Assembly: GCF_007993065.1 (NCBI RefSeq)
Contig: NZ_VOPL01000007.1
Location: forward strand, 106,926-170,925
Reading direction: 5' to 3'
DNA: 64,000 nucleotides
From: Paracoccus aurantiacus
Lineage (GTDB): Bacteria; Pseudomonadota; Alphaproteobacteria; Rhodobacterales; Rhodobacteraceae
Shown: positions 44,179 through 53,060 of the stretch, piece by piece
How positions within the stretch are numbered: the first letter of the stretch is position 1
Layout: every line of letters starts with the position of its first letter
The notes under the pieces: generated by a model
Seen by the model: the letters and a program-made list of their open reading frames with translations, nothing else
Told to the model about the DNA's origin: nothing
Databases searched by the model: none
Made by a program: the position numbers and the translations under genes

Positions 44179-45245
44179 TCCGGCTTCTGCGCTTGGCCGC
44201 TGAGCGCCCGCAGATGCGATTCGAGAACGCCGTTAAGCTCTGCCCCGACCATGACCACGATGGCCGAGATCCACAGCCACATCATCAGCACGACCGCCGC
44301 ACCGAGCGTGCCGTAAGTCTCGTTGTAATTGGCGAAGTTGCCCGCATACCACGAAAACAGCGCCGACGTTCCGACCAGCCCGATTGCCGCCAGCAATGCG
44401 CCGGGCGAAATCCAGCTGAAATGCGCATCATGGCGGCTTGGCCCCCAGCGATACAGCGCCGAGATCGCCAGCAGCAGCACCGCGAACATGATCGGCCAGC
44501 GGATCGAGGTCAGCATGTCTTTCGTGCTTTCCGGCAGCGGCAGCCATGCCAGCACCGCCGGCAGGACCGCAATGGCCGCGATCAGCAGGATCAGAAGCAC
44601 CATCGCCCCCAGCGTCAGCAGCAGCGAAACGATGTTGAGCTTGATGAACCCCCGGCTTTCACGCTGAAACTGCGCGACGTTCAGCGCGTCCATCAGCGCC
44701 TTCATCCCGCCGTTTGCGGACCAAAGCGTCGCCAGAAGCCCGGCGATCCCGGCAAAGGACAGGGCGGCGCCGGGCGCCTTCACGATTGCCTCGACCTGGC
44801 CGCTGATGATGTCCAGTGCGGATGGCGGAATGAAGCCGCCCAGCTTTTCAAGCTGGCTTTCGATCAGTGTCGGATCGGCCACCAGCCCGAAGATGGAAAC
44901 CAGCGCCGTGATCGCGGGAAACAACGCGAGCAGCCCGAAAAAGGTAACGCCTCCGGCCACGGACGTGACCCTGTCCTGACCGATTTCGGCCACCGTATCC
45001 TTCAGGACGCCCCACCATTCGCGCGGCCGCAGGCCCCAGGGCGATTCAGGCGCGTTCTCGCGCGGGCTTGGCAGGTTTTCCTTGCCGGGACGGCCCTTTC
45101 CCGCAACGTCCGGTCCGTCCTGGCCGGTTTGCGTTGCAGGTGATGCGCTGCGGCCGCCGCCGTCGCCATAGATGCGGCGGCGCTCGGCCTCGGGCAGTGG
45201 CCCGAACAGTGCGTCAGAGACACTGCGATCGGCTGGCCTTGGCAC
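44175..45245 (-). CDS. YihY/BrkB-family membrane protein
   Basis: The 356-residue protein has a polar N-terminal segment of about 75 residues (rich in Gly, Arg, Pro and Ser) and then six hydrophobic helices of the BrkB/YihY fold. WWGVLKDTVAEIGQDRVTSVAGGVTFFGLLALFPAITALVSIFGL is the signature first helix region, and NLYRWGPSR-like LYRWGPSRHDAHFSWISPGALLA lies near residue 240, followed by YNETYGTLGAAVVLMMWLWISAIVVMVGAELN. E. coli YihY is not an RNase BN despite old annotation. Transport or envelope roles have been proposed but none is established. It is coupled to nnrD. Confidence 0.88.
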   Translation of the reverse strand: MPRPADRSVSDALFGPLPEAERRRIYGDGGGRSASPATQTGQDGPDVAGKGRPGKENLPSPRENAPESPWGLRPREWWGVLKDTVAEIGQDRVTSVAGGVTFFGLLALFPAITALVSIFGLVADPTLIESQLEKLGGFIPPSALDIISGQVEAIVKAPGAALSFAGIAGLLATLWSANGGMKALMDALNVAQFQRESRGFIKLNIVSLLLTLGAMVLLILLIAAIAVLPAVLAWLPLPESTKDMLTSIRWPIMFAVLLLAISALYRWGPSRHDAHFSWISPGALLAAIGLVGTSALFSWYAGNFANYNETYGTLGAAVVLMMWLWISAIVVMVGAELNGVLESHLRALSGQAQKPE

Positions 45246-45253
45246 GGCTGAGC

Positions 45254-45982
45254 CTACAGATTGTGGTTGCGTTTGACGTCACCCTGCGAGGCCGTGCGCT
45301 CATCTCTGGCCCGAGGCTCGGGCGCATTGTCATCGCGCGCATCGCTGCTGCGTGTGTCGAGATAGCCGCGCAGCCGGTCAGCGGCCTGCGTGAAATCGCG
45401 CACGATCCCATCGGCGCGACCCGAAACCTGCTGGAACCCTTCGACCGCCGCATTGGCCGCCGTAATCAGCCCGCCGATATTCGTCGCAAGCTTGGTTGCG
45501 TTGCTGCTGAGGTTGTCGAAGAAACCCGGCCCGTCATTTGCCTCGGACCGCCGGGCGGCGCTGCGCTGCTGGCGACGCTTCTTCAGGGCCGCGCGGCGGA
45601 CCTTTTCGGCGCGCTCGTCGAAATCGTCCATATCGGCGCGGGCGCGCGCGCGGACCCGTGCGCGATCCTCGGGCGACATCGCGGCATAGCGCGGCGCCAT
45701 GCGCGGGCCAGCGACGCTGCCGGAATGGGGGCGCGGATGCGGGCGGTCTTCGTCATCGCCGGCGATTGCGTGAACGACCGCGCGCGTGGCCATGATGCTG
45801 AACGCCGTGGTGGCCGCAGCGGCAATGCCGACGCCGCCCCAGACCAGCCAGCGCGACGATGGGCTGCGGGTGCTGCGCGGCAGACCGTCATAGACGCGGT
45901 GATCGTCGTCGGAAACATGCCCGCGCGGAACGGGGCGAGGGCCATGAGGGGTGTCGGTGGTGACGTCAGCAAATCGCGACAT
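45254..45982 (-). CDS. Hypothetical single-pass membrane protein
   Basis: The 242-residue protein is not recognised. It has a basic N-terminal region of about 45 residues, one transmembrane helix (LVWGGVGIAAAATTAFSIMATRAVV), a highly charged Arg-rich helical segment (about residues 105-145, SPEDRARVRARARADMDDFDERAEKVRRAALKKRR), and then a small amphipathic region (NLSSNATKLATNIGGLITAANAAVEGFQQV) and an acidic-basic tail. Base composition matches the neighbours and the strand agrees with brkB 8 bp downstream. The product may be a membrane-anchored coiled-coil protein. I cannot assign a role. Confidence 0.65.
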   Translation of the reverse strand: MSRFADVTTDTPHGPRPVPRGHVSDDDHRVYDGLPRSTRSPSSRWLVWGGVGIAAAATTAFSIMATRAVVHAIAGDDEDRPHPRPHSGSVAGPRMAPRYAAMSPEDRARVRARARADMDDFDERAEKVRRAALKKRRQQRSAARRSEANDGPGFFDNLSSNATKLATNIGGLITAANAAVEGFQQVSGRADGIVRDFTQAADRLRGYLDTRSSDARDDNAPEPRARDERTASQGDVKRNHNL

Positions 45983-46102
45983 GGACCATTTCCTTATGCA
46001 ATCGGTTCAGCGTCAAAACGAAACGAGGGCGGGATTCGTTCCGTTTGACAAAGGTTCACCGGGCAACATTTCCCCTGAAATCGGTCAGCGCAGATGCAAC
46101 GC

Positions 46103-46132
46103 AAAAGGCCGCGCCAGTTTCCCGGCGCGGCC
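46103..46132 (-). terminator. Terminator of rpsF-rpsR-rplI
   Basis: GGCCGCGCC (46107-46115) pairs with GGCGCGGCC (46124-46132) and a TTTT run (46106-46103) follows on the minus strand, 24 bp past the rplI stop. Confidence 0.92.
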
Positions 46133-46155
46133 CAAGTCAGAAAAGCGTTTGCGGA

Positions 46156-46761
46156 TTACTGTTCCGCGCGGGCTTCGCTTTCGCCTTCGCCCTCGTCATC
46201 GCGCGAGGCGGAGCCGATATCGTCGAACAGCTCGGCAATCTCGAATTCGGCGGCGGCATCTTCTTCCGCTGCCAGATCCTGGATCGACTTGCCCGAGGCC
46301 TGCAGTTCGGCTTCTTCGGTCGAACGCGCGACGTTCAGGGTGATTTCCGCTTCGACTTCCGGGTGCAGAACGACCTGGATCTTGTGCAGGCCAAGTTCCT
46401 TGATCGGCGCGCCCAGAACGATCTGCTTGCGGTCGATCTCGTGACCGGCCTCGGCGGCGGCGTCGGCTGCGTCACGCGGGGTGACCGAACCGTAAAGCGC
46501 GCCGGCATCCGATGCCGAGCGGATGATGACGAAGGTTTCGCCATCGATCTTGTCGGCCAGCTTCTGTGCTTCGGCCTTCGATTCGTCGTTCTTCGCGACG
46601 AGAGCGGCTTTCTGGGCCTCGAACTGTGCGATATTGGCGTCAGAGGCGCGCAGCGCCTTGCCTTGCGGCAGCAGGAAGTTACGGGCGTAACCTTCCTTGA
46701 CCTTCACCACTTCGCCCATGGCGCCCAGCTTGGCCACACGTTCCAGCAGGATGACTTGCAT
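46156..46761 (-). CDS. rplI: 50S ribosomal protein bL9
   Basis: The 201-residue protein starts [39 protein letters not shown], the bL9 N-domain signature with its glycine pair. The central helix ([26 protein letters not shown]) and the C-domain ([36 protein letters not shown]) follow. An acidic tail of about 45 residues ([33 protein letters not shown]) extends beyond E. coli bL9 (149 residues), as in many alphaproteobacteria. It binds 23S rRNA near the L1 stalk. Confidence 0.96.
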   Translation of the reverse strand: MQVILLERVAKLGAMGEVVKVKEGYARNFLLPQGKALRASDANIAQFEAQKAALVAKNDESKAEAQKLADKIDGETFVIIRSASDAGALYGSVTPRDAADAAAEAGHEIDRKQIVLGAPIKELGLHKIQVVLHPEVEAEITLNVARSTEEAELQASGKSIQDLAAEEDAAAEFEIAELFDDIGSASRDDEGEGESEARAEQ

Positions 46762-46773
46762 CGGTCTTCCTCC

Positions 46774-47001
46774 TTATTTCACGACGTAGGGCAGCAGCGC
46801 CAGGAAACGCGCGCGCTTGATGGCCTGGGCCAGTTTGCGCTGGTTCTTGGCCGAAACGGCGGTGATGCGCGAGGGCACGATCTTGCCGCGCTCGCTGATG
46901 TAACGCTGCAGCAGACGGGTGTCTTTATAGTCGATTTTCGGGGCGTTGTCGCCACCGAACGGATCGACCTTGCGACGACGGAAAAACGGTTTGTTCGCCA
47001 T
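46774..47001 (-). CDS. rpsR: 30S ribosomal protein bS18
   Basis: The 75-residue protein has the bS18 pattern [34 protein letters not shown] and [20 protein letters not shown]. It pairs with bS6 on the 30S platform, and RimI (31479-31886) would acetylate its N-terminus. It is 13 bp downstream of rpsF and 12 bp upstream of rplI. Confidence 0.97.
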   Translation of the reverse strand: MANKPFFRRRKVDPFGGDNAPKIDYKDTRLLQRYISERGKIVPSRITAVSAKNQRKLAQAIKRARFLALLPYVVK

Positions 47002-47014
47002 TGCTCAGATCTCC

Positions 47015-47416
47015 TCAGTTGTCGCGGTCACGGCGCTCGCGGCGCTCGCCACGGTCGCCACGATCACCACGGTCGCCGCGCTCACCACGCTCTTCGCGCT
47101 TCTGCATCTGGACCGACGGGCCTTCCTCATGCGCGTCGACCTTGATCGACATGACGCGCATCACGTCGTCATGCAGGCGTGCCAGACGCTCCATCTCCTG
47201 CACGGCGGCCGACGGTGCGTCGGTGCGCAGGTAGGCGTAATGGCCCTTGCGGTTCTTGTTGATCTTGTAGGCGAGGGTGCGGACACCCCAGTATTCGCTG
47301 TCGATCACCTTGCCGCCATTATCGGCCAGCACGGTGGAAAAATGTTCGATCAGCCCTTCGGCCTGCGTGTTCGACAGGTCCTGGCGGGCGATCATCACAT
47401 GCTCGTAAAGCGGCAT
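47015..47416 (-). CDS. rpsF: 30S ribosomal protein bS6
   Basis: The 133-residue protein has the bS6 core MPLYEHVMIARQDLSNTQAEGLIEHFSTVLADNGGKVIDSEYWGVRTLAYKINKNRKGHYAYL. Its tail is rich in Arg, Gly, Asp and Glu (repeats of ERGDRGDRG type), a low-complexity extension typical of alphaproteobacterial bS6. In E. coli the tail is glutamylated; here it is unusually Arg/Asp/Gly. The 5' leader (47417-47520) contains a GCGGAA...TTCCGC hairpin with a G-rich loop (47450-47467 region), a possible S6/S18 autoregulatory site. Confidence 0.96.
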   Translation of the reverse strand: MPLYEHVMIARQDLSNTQAEGLIEHFSTVLADNGGKVIDSEYWGVRTLAYKINKNRKGHYAYLRTDAPSAAVQEMERLARLHDDVMRVMSIKVDAHEEGPSVQMQKREERGERGDRGDRGDRGERRERRDRDN

Positions 47417-47641
47417 GTCAGACCTTTCAGTTTCAGGGCAGCTTCAACGGCGGAACACCCCTTCCGCGCCCCGCCACGAGAGGCTTGCCGGTTTCGCGAT
47501 TGCGGAAGGATGCGGTCTTATAGCGGGGAAATACGGCGATGCAAGGTGATTCGCCGGGGAGATGCAGCGTTCATGGATATGACGGGAAATGGAACTCTGC
47601 CCCAAGGGGCGTGTTCAACCCGCAACGAGAAGGAGTTTTCG

Positions 47642-48418
47642 ATGAGCTGTTCATTGTCACGCACCACATCGCTGTTCGCACTGATTCTGGCCAGCGGCCT
47701 TGGCGCGCCTGCATTTGCTCAGGACGCCGCAACGCAGGATGCCGCGACCGAAGATGCGACGGCGACCGAAGCCCCGGCGGACGAGGCCGCGACGACAGAT
47801 GCACCCGCGCCCGACGCGTCGGCCCCTGCCGCGGGATCCGCACCGGCAGATGGCGCCGGCGATCCGATGCAGCGTCCGGGCAATGACGACACGGTGCCCA
47901 CGGCCGGCACTTATGCTTTCGATCCCGCGCATAGCCAGATCGTCTATTCCTATAATCACATGGGCTTTTCGACCTCGCACGGCTTCGTCAATGGCGTCGA
48001 GGGCACGATCACGCTTGATCCTGCCGACATCGCATCCGCGACTGTCGAGGCCTCTTTCCCGCTGGATGCGCTGCGCACGATTGATGCGGAACTGGATCAG
48101 CATGTGATGGGACCGGATTTCTTCAACGTGTCAGGCGATGTCCCGGTCGTCACCTTTACTTCGACCAGCGTCGAGGCGGATGGCGATAATGAGGCCCGCG
48201 TTACCGGCGATCTGACACTGAACGGCGTCACGAAGCCTGTCGTGCTGGAGGTCGAATTTGAAGGCGCCGGGCTCGACCCGATGACTCAGGCTGAAACCGT
48301 GGGATTCAGCGCCGAGGCCGAGATTCTGCGTTCGGACTTCAACCTCGGCGCTTTTGCGCCCGCGGTAAGTGACGAAGTCGAGTTCGAGATCAATGTCGAG
48401 GCCAAGAAAGACGGCTGA
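47642..48418 (+). CDS. YceI-family periplasmic protein
   Basis: The 258-residue product begins at ATG 47642 after AAGGAGTTTTCG; the open frame extends left through rpsF antisense but is not coding there. A signal peptide (RTTSLFALILASGLGAPAFA) is followed by an unusual linker of about 60 residues made mostly of Ala, Asp, Thr, Pro and Glu (Q-D-A-A-T repeats). The YceI domain then starts at AGTYAFDPAHSQIVYSYNHMGFSTSHGF. The family binds amphiphilic or isoprenoid molecules in a lipocalin-like barrel. A terminator follows. Confidence 0.9.
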   Translation: MSCSLSRTTSLFALILASGLGAPAFAQDAATQDAATEDATATEAPADEAATTDAPAPDASAPAAGSAPADGAGDPMQRPGNDDTVPTAGTYAFDPAHSQIVYSYNHMGFSTSHGFVNGVEGTITLDPADIASATVEASFPLDALRTIDAELDQHVMGPDFFNVSGDVPVVTFTSTSVEADGDNEARVTGDLTLNGVTKPVVLEVEFEGAGLDPMTQAETVGFSAEAEILRSDFNLGAFAPAVSDEVEFEINVEAKKDG

Positions 48419-48454
48419 TCCCGGTCTGGTGGCGAATGATTTCATGAAGTTGGG

Positions 48455-48483
48455 GGGGCCGCGTCGTGCGGCCCCTGTTTTTC
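48455..48483 (+). terminator. Terminator of yceI
   Basis: GGGGCCGC (48455-48462) pairs with GCGGCCCC (48468-48475) around GTCGT, and TGTTTTTC follows, 37 bp downstream of the yceI stop. Confidence 0.9.
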
Positions 48484-48557
48484 GTTCGACTGTCTGTCGC
48501 GCAGCGCCTCCTATTTCCGTTCCGGCGTGATATTCAGTTGCGAGAGGCAGCAGAGGT

Positions 48558-49526
48558 ATGGCGATGGCACTGGAAGACGCAAAAACCCAGGTCGATCAGG
48601 CCTTCACACGCGACGATCCGCGCGGGCTCAGTTTCGAAAACGCCTTTGGCGGCGCGACCAGCTTTCTGCGCCGCCGCTATACGAAGGATCTGGCCGGCTT
48701 CGACCTCGCGGTGACGGGCATTCCCTTCGATCAGGCCGTGACGCATCGCCCCGGCACCCGCTTCGGGCCGCGCGCGATCCGCGAGGCATCGACGCTGCAA
48801 CCCTATGACCCGCCCTATGGCTGGGGCTACGACCCGCTGTCGGAACTCGCCATCGCCGATGCGGGCGACATGGCCTTCGACTATGCCAACACCCGAGAGG
48901 TGCCGGCCCGCATCAAGGCGCATATCGCCGGTCTGCTGGAACAGGGCGTCGGCACGATCACGCTTGGCGGCGACCACTTCATCACCCTGCCGATCCTGCG
49001 CGCCTATGCCGACCGGCACGGTCCCGTCGCGCTGATCCAGTTTGACGCCCATTCCGATACCTGGGCCGATGACGACCCCGACCGGATCGACCACGGCACT
49101 TTTCTGTACAAGGCGATCCGCGAAGGCGTCGTGGACCCCTCGGCCAGCGTCAGCGTCGGCATCAGGACCGAGAATCCCGATACGCTCGGCGTGACCATCC
49201 TTGATGCGCCGTCCGTCCATCGCGACGGCATTGATGCCACGCTGTCGCGTATCCGCGATGTGGTGGGCGAACGCCCGGTCTATATCACCTTCGACATCGA
49301 CGCGCTCGATCCGGCCTTCGCGCCCGGCACCGGCACGCCGGTCTGGGGCGGGCTGGCAAGCTGGCAGGCGGCGGCGCTGCTGCGCGGGCTGGCGGGCGTG
49401 AACCTGCTGGGCGGCGATGTGGTCGAGGTCTCGCCCCCCTATGACACCACCGGCGCAACCGCGATCGCCGGCGCGCATGTGGCGACGGAACTGATCTGCC
49501 TTTACGGCTGGACGCGGCGGCCCTAG
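48558..49526 (+). CDS. speB: Agmatinase (ureohydrolase family)
   Basis: The 322-residue enzyme has the Mn2+-binding set of ureohydrolases: ITLGGDHFITLPIL (His), IQFDAHSDTWADDDP (Asp-x-His-x-Asp), and VYITFDIDALDPAFAPGTGTPVWGG (Asp-x-Asp). GIPFDQAVTHRPGTRFGPRAIR at about 55-75 is typical of agmatinases. It would hydrolyse agmatine to putrescine and urea, although some paralogues act on guanidinobutyrate or guanidine with accessory factors. A GCAGAGGT sequence precedes the ATG. Confidence 0.88.
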   Translation: MAMALEDAKTQVDQAFTRDDPRGLSFENAFGGATSFLRRRYTKDLAGFDLAVTGIPFDQAVTHRPGTRFGPRAIREASTLQPYDPPYGWGYDPLSELAIADAGDMAFDYANTREVPARIKAHIAGLLEQGVGTITLGGDHFITLPILRAYADRHGPVALIQFDAHSDTWADDDPDRIDHGTFLYKAIREGVVDPSASVSVGIRTENPDTLGVTILDAPSVHRDGIDATLSRIRDVVGERPVYITFDIDALDPAFAPGTGTPVWGGLASWQAAALLRGLAGVNLLGGDVVEVSPPYDTTGATAIAGAHVATELICLYGWTRRP

Positions 49527-49560
49527 CCTGATCTTGCTTCGCAACCAGAGGAAGGCAGCC

Positions 49561-49938
49561 TTGGCACGGACCCTGTCCACCCTGTCGGCGATCTTCGGTG
49601 CGGTCTGCTGCCTGATCGCGCTGGCGCATATCGCCATCGGTCCTGCGTCGATCCCGGGCTCCGTCCCCGTCAACGCGACGATGGACAGCGAGGACCGCTT
49701 CTATGCCACGCTGTTTCTGGGCTTTGGCGCTGCGATGATCTGGGCGTCGCGCGACCTTTCCGAACGCCGCAGACTGTTTCAGGCTTTGCTGCTGGTGTTC
49801 TTTCTGGGCGGTATCGCGCGGCTGATCTCTGTCGCGGCAGTGGGCTGGCCAAACGCACTTTTCGTCTTTCTGACCGTCGTTGAACTGGTCTTGCCGCCGG
49901 TTTTCATCTGGATGCACCGGCGCGCCTATCCGGGTTGA
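49561..49938 (+). CDS. DUF4345 family small membrane protein
   Basis: The 125-residue protein starts at a TTG at 49561, preceded by AGAGGAAGG; a TTG further upstream has no ribosome binding site. Four hydrophobic helices are visible: LSTLSAIFGAVCCLIALAHIAIG, YATLFLGFGAAMIWASR, LFQALLLVFFLGGIARLISVAAV and ALFVFLTVVELVLPPVFIWM. FYATLFLGFGAAM and RLISVAAVG are the family pattern. The function is unknown. It lies between agmatinase and prfA on the same strand. Confidence 0.8.
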   Translation: MARTLSTLSAIFGAVCCLIALAHIAIGPASIPGSVPVNATMDSEDRFYATLFLGFGAAMIWASRDLSERRRLFQALLLVFFLGGIARLISVAAVGWPNALFVFLTVVELVLPPVFIWMHRRAYPG

Positions 49939-49988
49939 GCACCGGATTGCGCCTTGTCGGGCGGGCGGCGCGGCGCTAATTCCGGCGG

Positions 49989-51041
49989 ATGCTGCCCGAA
50001 GACCGCCTTCACCAGATCACCCAGCGCTTCGAGTTTCTCGAAGCGAAGCTGAATGCCGGCCCCGCGCCGGACGAAATCGCGGCCATCAGCCGCGAATACG
50101 CGGAGCTGAAGCCCGTGGTGACGCAGATCGCGACCTGGCGCAGCGCCCGCGACGGTCTGGCCGAAGCGCAGACCATGCTGGCCGATCCCGACATGCGCGA
50201 ACTGGCCGAGGAAGAAATCCAGCGCCTGAAAGCGGAACTGCCCGAACTGGAGCAGGCGCTGCGCATTGCGCTTCTGCCCAGGGACGCCGCCGATGCGCGC
50301 CCCGCGATCCTTGAAATCCGCCCCGGCACCGGGGGCGAGGAAGCCTCGCTGTTCGCGGGCGACCTTCTGTCCATGTATCGCCGTTACGCCGAAGGGCAGG
50401 GCTGGCAGTTCCAGATGCTCGATCTGACCGAGACAGAGCTGGGCGGCGTCAAGGAAGCCACCGCGCGGATCGAGGGCGAGGGCGTCTTCGCGCGCCTCAA
50501 ATACGAATCCGGCGTGCATCGGGTGCAGCGGGTGCCGGAAACCGAATCGGGCGGGCGCATCCATACATCCGCCGCGACCGTCGCGGTTCTGCCCGAAGCG
50601 CAAGAGGTGGATATCGACATCCCCGCCACCGATATCCGAATCGACACGATGCGCGCTTCGGGTGCGGGCGGCCAGCACGTCAATACGACCGATTCGGCGG
50701 TCAGGATCACGCATTTGCCCACCGGCATCGTCGTGACCAGTAGCGAGAAGTCGCAGCACCAGAACCGCGCCAATGCCATGTCCGTTCTGCGCGCCCGCCT
50801 TTACGAGATGGAGCGTGAGCGCGCCGACAGCGAACGCGCCGCGGACCGCAAGTCGCAGGTCGGCAGCGGCGACCGGTCTGAACGCATCCGCACCTATAAC
50901 TTCCCGCAGGGCCGGATGACGGATCACCGTATCAATCTGACGCTTTACGCGCTCGACCGGGTGATGCAGGGCGATCTGACCGAAATCATCGACGCGCTGA
51001 CCGCGCACGATCAGGCGGCGAAGCTGGCGGCGCAGGAATGA
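49989..51041 (+). CDS. prfA: Peptide chain release factor 1
   Basis: The 350-residue protein has the class I RF domains. An N-terminal helical domain runs to about residue 100. The stop-codon-recognition region includes [24 protein letters not shown] (P-E-T in the PxT position). The GGQ motif appears as [27 protein letters not shown], and the C-terminal helix is [22 protein letters not shown]. It terminates translation at UAA and UAG. prmC, which methylates the GGQ glutamine, overlaps its end by 4 bp. Confidence 0.97.
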   Translation: MLPEDRLHQITQRFEFLEAKLNAGPAPDEIAAISREYAELKPVVTQIATWRSARDGLAEAQTMLADPDMRELAEEEIQRLKAELPELEQALRIALLPRDAADARPAILEIRPGTGGEEASLFAGDLLSMYRRYAEGQGWQFQMLDLTETELGGVKEATARIEGEGVFARLKYESGVHRVQRVPETESGGRIHTSAATVAVLPEAQEVDIDIPATDIRIDTMRASGAGGQHVNTTDSAVRITHLPTGIVVTSSEKSQHQNRANAMSVLRARLYEMERERADSERAADRKSQVGSGDRSERIRTYNFPQGRMTDHRINLTLYALDRVMQGDLTEIIDALTAHDQAAKLAAQE

Positions 51042-51898
51042 CCGCGCCCACGGGGATGCAGCTTTGTCTTGCCGCGCAGACCCGGTTCGAAGCGGCGGGC
51101 ATCGACAGCGCGGCGCTGGACGCCTCGACGCTTTTTCAGCATGCGCTGCACCAGGCCCTTGGCAACCGCGTGAAGCATCACCATATGGCGCAGCACCTGA
51201 TGGACCGGGCCGAACCTGACCTGATCGCGGCCTATGAACAGCTTGTCAGCGCCCGCGAAAAGCGCCAGCCGATCAGCCAGATCATCGGCAGGCGCGCCTT
51301 CTGGAACCATGATTTCGCCGTGACCGGCGACACGCTGGACCCGCGTCCCGATACCGAAACGCTGATCGAGGCGGCGCTGAAGCTCGGCTGGCGCTCGGTT
51401 CTCGATCTTGGCACCGGCACCGGCGCGATCCTGATATCGCTTCTGGCCGAACGCCCCGGCGCGACGGGCATGGGAACCGATCTGTCAGCATCGGCACTGG
51501 CCGTTGCGCGTGACAATGCCGCGCGGATCGGCGTCGAGGCCACTTTCGCGGCAGCCGACTGGTTTGACGGTGTGACCGGCAGGTTCGACCTGATCGTGTC
51601 GAACCCGCCCTATATCGCGCTGTCGGAAATGGGCGGGCTTCAGCCAGAGGTCCGCGATTGGGAACCGCATTCCGCGCTGACCGATTTCGGCGACGGTCTG
51701 TCGGCCTATCGCGCGATTGCGGCGGATGCCGCGGCCCATCTGACCCCCGGCGGCCATCTTCTGGCCGAGATCGGGTGGCAGCAGGCGAATGACGTTACGG
51801 CAATTTTTGTGTCCGCAGGCGCAGATGTCGCGACCCTCAAGGATCTGAACGGTCACGATAGGGTTATTCACGCTCAATTCGGCGGAAAATCGACCTGA
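51038..51898 (+). CDS. prmC: Peptide chain release factor N5-glutamine methyltransferase
   Basis: The 286-residue enzyme shows the SAM-binding motif [18 protein letters not shown], the catalytic NPPY motif in [16 protein letters not shown], and the N-terminal helical substrate-recognition domain. [16 protein letters not shown] [31 protein letters not shown] leads into the catalytic half. It methylates Gln in the GGQ loop of RF1 and RF2. The ATGA overlap with prfA gives translational coupling. Confidence 0.96.
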   Translation: MTAPTGMQLCLAAQTRFEAAGIDSAALDASTLFQHALHQALGNRVKHHHMAQHLMDRAEPDLIAAYEQLVSAREKRQPISQIIGRRAFWNHDFAVTGDTLDPRPDTETLIEAALKLGWRSVLDLGTGTGAILISLLAERPGATGMGTDLSASALAVARDNAARIGVEATFAAADWFDGVTGRFDLIVSNPPYIALSEMGGLQPEVRDWEPHSALTDFGDGLSAYRAIAADAAAHLTPGGHLLAEIGWQQANDVTAIFVSAGADVATLKDLNGHDRVIHAQFGGKST

Positions 51899-51991
51899 AT
51901 TGGCCTTTCTTTGCCGAATCTGGCGCGATATTGACCGGAGCGCGCAATTTTTTTCTTGTATCGGTCCCTGAGCCGTGCTTATTCGAAACAG

Positions 51992-52062
51992 ATGCAGGTG
52001 GACGTGCTCCACCGCATTGACCAGCCACGACATCGCTAAGTCTGGATGCGGAAGATGCCGCA
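51992..52062 (+). other. Two hairpins in the DUF4167 gene leader
   Basis: The 228-bp space between prmC and DUF4167 has two stable hairpins. ATGC-A-GGTGGA (51992-52002) pairs with TCCACC-GCAT (52008-52017) with one bulge, and TGCGG (52047-52051) pairs with CCGCA (52058-52062). A T7 run lies further upstream near 51950. The first may terminate prmC reading or fold in the leader of the next gene. Confidence 0.45.
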
Positions 52063-52126
52063 CAACAGGCCTAAGCAAACACCGCTGGTGAGGAACAATT
52101 CCAGACGACTGGATAAAGTCAGACAG

Positions 52127-52876
52127 ATGAGATCATCGAAATCCCGTTCGCGTTCGAAGTCGAACCGTCAGCGTTCGCTTGGCAATATTGTTAATCGCGT
52201 GTTCGATTCCTCCGGGCCGGAAGGCAAGGTGCGCGGCACGCCGCAGCAGATTATCGACAAATACCTTGCGCTTGCGCGTGATGCGCAGCTTTCAAACGAC
52301 CGTGTGGCGGAACAGGCGTTCCTGCAGCACGCTGAACACTATACCCGCATGCTGGGCGAAGCGCAGCGAGAGCAGGCAGAGCGTCAGCAGAATCATCAGC
52401 AGCACCAGAATCAGAACCAGAATCAGAATCGCGGCTATGACGACGATCGCGACAATTCTGGCGGTCAGGGAAGCCACGGCCATAACGCCCAGCCCCGCGA
52501 CGATGATGGGCAGCAGAATCAACCTGCCGCGGATCAGTCGCGCGCGCCCGACCAGCCGTCACAGGGCGAAGGACAGGCCCCGGCCCCGGCGCGTCGCAAC
52601 TCGCGCCAGAACCAGAACCAGAACCAGCAACAATCGCAGGGCCAGCTTCAGTCGGACAGCGATGCCGCCGGGCTGCCTGATCCGGTGAACCTTGACGATA
52701 CTTCGGACGAGGTGCGGGTCGAAACGCCTGAAGAAAAGGCCCCGGCCCGCCGTCCCCGCGCACCGCGCGCAGCGGCAGCACCCCGTGCCGCTTCGGCACC
52801 GCGCACGCGCCGCAAAGCTGCGCCCGAGCCGCAGGAAGGCGCCGCGCCCGCAGCCGACGGGACTGAGCCCGCCTGA
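52127..52876 (+). CDS. DUF4167 family protein
   Basis: The 249-residue protein starts at ATG 52127 (MRSSKSRSRSKSNRQRSLG), the characteristic DUF4167 start; the in-frame extension upstream is not conserved. The folded domain covers about residues 1-90 (NRVFDSSGPEGKVRGTPQQIIDKYLALARDAQLSNDRVAEQAFLQHAEHYTRML). The remainder is low complexity: Gln/Asn/Arg-rich (about 95-200) with repeats of N-Q-N-Q, and then Ala/Pro/Arg-rich. The family is alphaproteobacterial and sits after prmC in several orders. It is predicted to be RNA- or ribosome-associated, but this is not proven. Confidence 0.85.
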   Translation: MRSSKSRSRSKSNRQRSLGNIVNRVFDSSGPEGKVRGTPQQIIDKYLALARDAQLSNDRVAEQAFLQHAEHYTRMLGEAQREQAERQQNHQQHQNQNQNQNRGYDDDRDNSGGQGSHGHNAQPRDDDGQQNQPAADQSRAPDQPSQGEGQAPAPARRNSRQNQNQNQQQSQGQLQSDSDAAGLPDPVNLDDTSDEVRVETPEEKAPARRPRAPRAAAAPRAASAPRTRRKAAPEPQEGAAPAADGTEPA

Positions 52877-53060
52877 TCGAAGGGCTTCAATCTGAACGAC
52901 GATGACGGGCCGCAGATGCGGCCCGTTGCTTTTTGCCCTTCACCTGATCGCGATGAAGATCTGCCCCGCTGTGTGACCCTGGGGCAATTTGCCTTGACCG
53001 CCGCCGGGATCGGCGTTCGACTGGACCCGATTTCAAGCAATCGTGAAGGAGGGGTCTTCG

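Noticed and set aside
47015..47110. Short tandem repeats near the rpsF 3' end
   Set aside because: They encode the Arg/Gly/Asp-rich tail of bS6 in frame.
46946..47641. Upstream in-frame extension of the yceI gene
   Set aside because: It overlaps rpsF antisense. A good ribosome binding site and signal peptide place the start at 47642.
52380..52660. Repeats of the type CAGAACCAGAATCAG suggesting a CRISPR or tandem array
   Set aside because: They are short codon-level repeats encoding the Gln/Asn-rich tail of the DUF4167 protein, with no regular spacers.
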